Shown here piece by piece: positions 61,535 through 64,000 of a stretch of DNA of 64,000 nucleotides (position 1 is its first letter; every line of letters begins with the position of its first letter). Below the pieces are notes generated by a model. It was not told where the DNA came from. It ran no database searches and worked only from the letters and a program-made list of their open reading frames with translations. The DNA comes from an uncultured Pseudomonadota bacterium. Lineage in GTDB: Bacteria > Pseudomonadota > Gammaproteobacteria > Steroidobacterales > Steroidobacteraceae. The stretch spans positions 1 through 64,000 of the forward strand of contig CAIKZZ010000009.1 in assembly GCA_903832085.1 (NCBI GenBank). Direction: 5' to 3'. The position numbers and the translations under genes were made by a program.

Positions 61535-62778
61535 TAGGCCTTTGCGTGAGCGCGCGGGTTGGGTGTCAAGGTGGGATAAGGTCCCATGGTGAGCAAGATC
61601 AGCGCGCCCACCAAAAAGAAGCCGCTGGCGGCGAGAAACGCCAGTCGATAGCTTTTGGTGGTGTCGTAGATTCGCGCAAAGCAAAAAGGCGCGGCTCCCG
61701 CAGCAACCGCGAGTGCGGCATATAGCACCGCGTAGATTTTGGCGTAATGTCGCATACCAAAATAGCGCGCCGCTAAGTAGCTCATCAGATCAAGTTCTGC
61801 CCCCGCCGCAAGTCCCACGAGCGTGGCGGCAAGGGCGGCGGTGACCATCGTGACGGGACCTGCAAGGATCAGCGCACCAATCACGGGCAGCGATAAAGCG
61901 ATGGCAGCAACACCCGGCGCCCAATAGCGATCGATCAGATAGCCGACCAAGACACGTCCCACAATGATCGCAACGCCATAAAAACTTTGCACTTGCGCGG
62001 CACGTGCCGCGGGCATACCACTATCAGTTAGGAGTGGAATTAAGTTTGGCACGATTCCGGACACGGCAAGATAAATGGCGAGCACCGAGCACAGCAATAT
62101 CCAAAATTGTCGTGTACGCATCGCCTCCAGTAACGAGTGCCCCACGACCGTGGGCACGGTGCTGTCAGCTGCGACAGCGATGGCTTTGAGTGGCTCTACA
62201 GGTCGAAAGCCGATGTACACCAAGGGTCCGGCAAGCACGATGGGCAATAGTGCAAGACCCATGTACGCGCCGCGCCAGCCGACGTGCTCCACCAACCACA
62301 CGGCATAGATCGGTGCGAGCATGGCGCTTAAGCCGGTGCCGGCGAGGGTGAGTCCTAATGCTAAGCCGCGTTGCTCAAAAAAGCTGGTGGCAATGGCACG
62401 CGTCCAGGTCACCGGCACAGTGCCGGCACCGAGTACAGCCATGGCGGTGTAGGCCGCATATAACAGCCAAATATGCCCATCCATTTGGGTGGCAAAGACA
62501 AAGGCAAGACTTAAGCCTAGAAGTCCAAATAGTCCAATGTAGCGCGCCCCATAGCGGTCAATTAGCGCGCCTATGATGGGCGCGCTGATGGCGCCTAAGC
62601 CGGAACTAAAGGCGACGGCTGACTGGATCGCGGCGCGCGTCCAGTGAAACTCGGCGGTGAGTGGTTTAACTAGCGCGCCGAGTGAGTAAAACGGCAAGAC
62701 CACCGAGCTACACACGACGCCCGCGCAGGAAGCGAGGATCAGCAGCCAGCCGTGCTGGATTTCCGTTTTTGAGTGCAT
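61534..62778 (-). CDS. MFS transporter (MCT/OFA-like)
   Basis: 414 aa with 12 helices. GWLLILASCAGVVCSSVVLP opens the monocarboxylate/oxalate-formate type. IGALIDRYGARYIGLFG is the helix 2-3 loop, GLTLAGTGLSAMLAP the helix 5 motif, GRVLVGYLIDRYW the helix 8-9 loop. It likely moves a small organic acid. It is between the VOC gene and the SDR, 2 bases after the latter, so all three form one transcript that the divergent GntR regulator may control. Confidence 0.85.
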   Translation of the reverse strand: MHSKTEIQHGWLLILASCAGVVCSSVVLPFYSLGALVKPLTAEFHWTRAAIQSAVAFSSGLGAISAPIIGALIDRYGARYIGLFGLLGLSLAFVFATQMDGHIWLLYAAYTAMAVLGAGTVPVTWTRAIATSFFEQRGLALGLTLAGTGLSAMLAPIYAVWLVEHVGWRGAYMGLALLPIVLAGPLVYIGFRPVEPLKAIAVAADSTVPTVVGHSLLEAMRTRQFWILLCSVLAIYLAVSGIVPNLIPLLTDSGMPAARAAQVQSFYGVAIIVGRVLVGYLIDRYWAPGVAAIALSLPVIGALILAGPVTMVTAALAATLVGLAAGAELDLMSYLAARYFGMRHYAKIYAVLYAALAVAAGAAPFCFARIYDTTKSYRLAFLAASGFFLVGALILLTMGPYPTLTPNPRAHAKA

Positions 62779-62780
62779 GG

Positions 62781-63548
62781 TTAGTTGTTCCCGGCGGCGA
62801 TCATCGGATGCGGCAAGTGATCAATCACGGTGTGGGTAAACCCGCCATCGATGATGACTGTTTGTCCGGTGATATAGGAGGCATCGGCCGACAATAAGAA
62901 TGCAACCGCATTGCCGATGTCCTCCGGCGTGCCGATGCGTCGCAAGGGCACCATCGCGACACGTGCGGCATGCAGTGTTGCGTCCGCATAGACCGACTCG
63001 GCCATGGCAGTGCGCACCATGCCCGGGGCAACCGCATTGACGCGCACGTTCAAAGGTCCCCACTCGACCGCGGCTTGTGCGGTGAAGGCCACAATACCGG
63101 CTTTGGCAGCACTGTAAAGACCGGTCTGCATTTGAGGCGTGTAGGCGGCGATCGAGGCGGTATTCACGATCGCGCCTCCGCTCGCGAAAAATGCCAATGC
63201 CGCTTGTGATCCCAAGATAGCCGCTTGCAAATTGACGCGGTACACATCGTTTAGTTGGGCTTCGGTGACACTTGCGAGTGGCGCACGCCGATGAATGCCG
63301 GCGTTATTTACAAGTCCCGTGAGGCCTTCAAGTTTCTGTGCGGCGCGCGTGACGATGTCGGCGGCGTGCGTGCCCACATCGCCCGCGATGGCAATACCAC
63401 CGATGCGCGCGGCAAGGGCCTGCGCAAGATCCGTATCGAGGTCGTTCACGGCGACGCGCCAGCCGCGACTCGCCAAGACACTGGCGATACCTGCGCCGAT
63501 ACCGGAGCCTGCACCGGTCACAAGGACCTTGCCAACGTGTGCTGTCAT
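62781..63548 (-). CDS. Short-chain dehydrogenase/reductase
   Basis: 255-aa classical SDR. LVTGAGSGIGAGIASVL, LVNNAGIHRR, NTASIAAY (catalytic Ser) and YSAAK (Tyr/Lys), ending TGQTVIIDGGF. Closest to 3-oxoacyl-ACP/alcohol dehydrogenase types, likely NAD+-dependent because Asp follows the second strand (NDLD). It is first in the minus-strand set and begins about 110 bases from the GntR start on the other strand. Confidence 0.88.
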   Translation of the reverse strand: MTAHVGKVLVTGAGSGIGAGIASVLASRGWRVAVNDLDTDLAQALAARIGGIAIAGDVGTHAADIVTRAAQKLEGLTGLVNNAGIHRRAPLASVTEAQLNDVYRVNLQAAILGSQAALAFFASGGAIVNTASIAAYTPQMQTGLYSAAKAGIVAFTAQAAVEWGPLNVRVNAVAPGMVRTAMAESVYADATLHAARVAMVPLRRIGTPEDIGNAVAFLLSADASYITGQTVIIDGGFTHTVIDHLPHPMIAAGNN

Positions 63549-63592
63549 GTGTTGCAGTCACCCAATAATAAAATGCGCAATCCATCATAGCG

Positions 63593-63618
63593 GATGGCAC
63601 GGGTCCTCGGGTGCCATC
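63593..63618. promoter_or_regulatory. Candidate GntR operator (inverted repeat)
   Basis: GATGGCAC-N10-GTGCCATC, a perfect 8-bp inverted repeat in the 108-base gap between the divergent SDR and GntR genes. There is no T run, so it is not a terminator. The size and position suit a dimeric FadR/GntR repressor controlling both genes. Confidence 0.5.
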
Positions 63619-63656
63619 ACTCAAAACAGGACTCGCGTGCGTGCAGGAGGGGGAAG

Positions 63657-64000
63657 GTGTCTCGACTACAAAATAAAGGTGCGGCGCGTCGGCGCGCACC
63701 GTCTGCGGCGGTGGGTGAGCCGCGGGGGGTGACGCATGCGGTGATGGTGCGCCGTGCGATAGAGGCTGAAATCTTAATCGGTAAGCTTGCACCGAATACG
63801 GCGATCGATGAGGCAGCACTCGCCGCGCGCTTTAAGGTCTCGCGCACGCCGGTCCGTGAAGCGGTGATGAAACTCGTGGAAGCGGGCCTCATCGAGCGGC
63901 GTTCGCGTAAGCGCTCTGAAGTGGTGGGACTGGATTTAAAGCGCTTGATCCTGTCGTTTGAGACGCTGGCGGACTTAGAGGCCTTAAGTGCTCGGTATTG
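63657..64000 (+). CDS. GntR-family (FadR-type) transcriptional regulator, 3'-truncated
   Basis: At least 114 residues, running off the window end. AGGAGG at 63645-63650 lies 6 bases before GTG 63657, so this start is well supported. A basic N-terminal tail is followed by a winged helix with VMVRRAIEAEILIGKLAPNT, AALAARFKVSRTPVREAVMK and LVEAGLIERR, the GntR DNA-binding domain. The start of an all-helical FCD-type effector domain (LSFETLADLEALSARY) follows. It probably controls the divergent SDR/MFS/VOC operon through the repeat at 63593-63618. Confidence 0.93.
   Translation, partial: MSRLQNKGAARRRAPSAAVGEPRGVTHAVMVRRAIEAEILIGKLAPNTAIDEAALAARFKVSRTPVREAVMKLVEAGLIERRSRKRSEVVGLDLKRLILSFETLADLEALSARY

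Noticed and set aside
1-64000. CRISPR arrays, tRNA/rRNA genes, insertion sequences, phage or defence genes
   Set aside because: I looked for regular repeats, tRNA-like T-loops, transposase motifs and terminal repeats and saw none; a search tool could still find a divergent one.

Overview
The window is 64 kb of dense bacterial chromosome with a fairly high G+C content (judged by eye, not computed). Genes sit close together, often with ATGA or GTGA stop/start overlaps, and no gene-free stretch exceeds 300 bases. A type II secretion locus, an LpxA-like acyltransferase, GDP-fucose synthesis genes, secretion signals and MHS/OPA transporters point to a Gram-negative proteobacterium. The order gspG-E-F-H-I-J-K-L-M-(C/N-like)-D resembles the gammaproteobacterial Xps-type arrangement, so a gammaproteobacterium is my best guess, not proven. 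I saw no rRNA, tRNA, CRISPR array, insertion sequence or phage gene.

Region 1 (1-8020) makes a surface polysaccharide. It holds a 5'-truncated sugar epimerase, a fused double glycosyltransferase, a GT2 enzyme, a second epimerase, a WbpL/WecA-type initiating transferase, and gmd plus fcl for GDP-L-fucose. Region 2 (8122-18642) starts with a good sigma70-like promoter and encodes one long type II secretion operon ending in a lipoprotein secretin. Right after it, a single gene with its own strong promoter and a textbook terminator (18721-20393) encodes an exported 485-aa protein. It is the obvious candidate for the main cargo or a surface-layer protein.

Region 3 (20435-23639) has a nitroreductase, a polysaccharide pyruvyl transferase and a GT2 enzyme. 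Region 4 (23743-28086) is a tight operon of two PYROXD2/CrtI-like FAD oxidoreductases and a GcvT-like folate enzyme. Region 5 (28106-35628) has a TPR/GT41 (SPINDLY/OGT-like) protein, four different sulfotransferase-like genes and two glycosyltransferase-like genes. With the fucose genes this suggests sulfated, glycosylated surface material. Region 6 (35715-47045) is a mixed set: exported amidohydrolases, an orphan Tat-exported molybdenum hydroxylase subunit, an Ada-type repair protein, a glycosylasparaginase-like enzyme, an extra LpxA-like protein, an FAD oxidase and a histidinol-phosphatase-like protein.

Region 7 (47263-55322) has a homocysteine S-methyltransferase, an acyl-CoA dehydrogenase, an SDR and two tandem, partly homogenised AMP-forming ligase paralogues. 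A MatB-like ligase faces them. Region 8 (55523-60996) is the most striking. In one operon it has an OPA-type organophosphate transporter, a GBBH/TmpA-like 2-oxoglutarate oxygenase, a PhnZ/TmpB-like HD-domain oxygenase, a phosphoethanolamine-methyltransferase-like enzyme and an MHS (ProP-like) transporter. This reads as uptake and oxidative cleavage of an (N-methylated) aminoethylphosphonate to glycine betaine or a related amine plus phosphate. The window ends with a VOC protein, an MFS transporter and an SDR on the minus strand, facing a divergent, truncated GntR regulator with a perfect inverted repeat between them.
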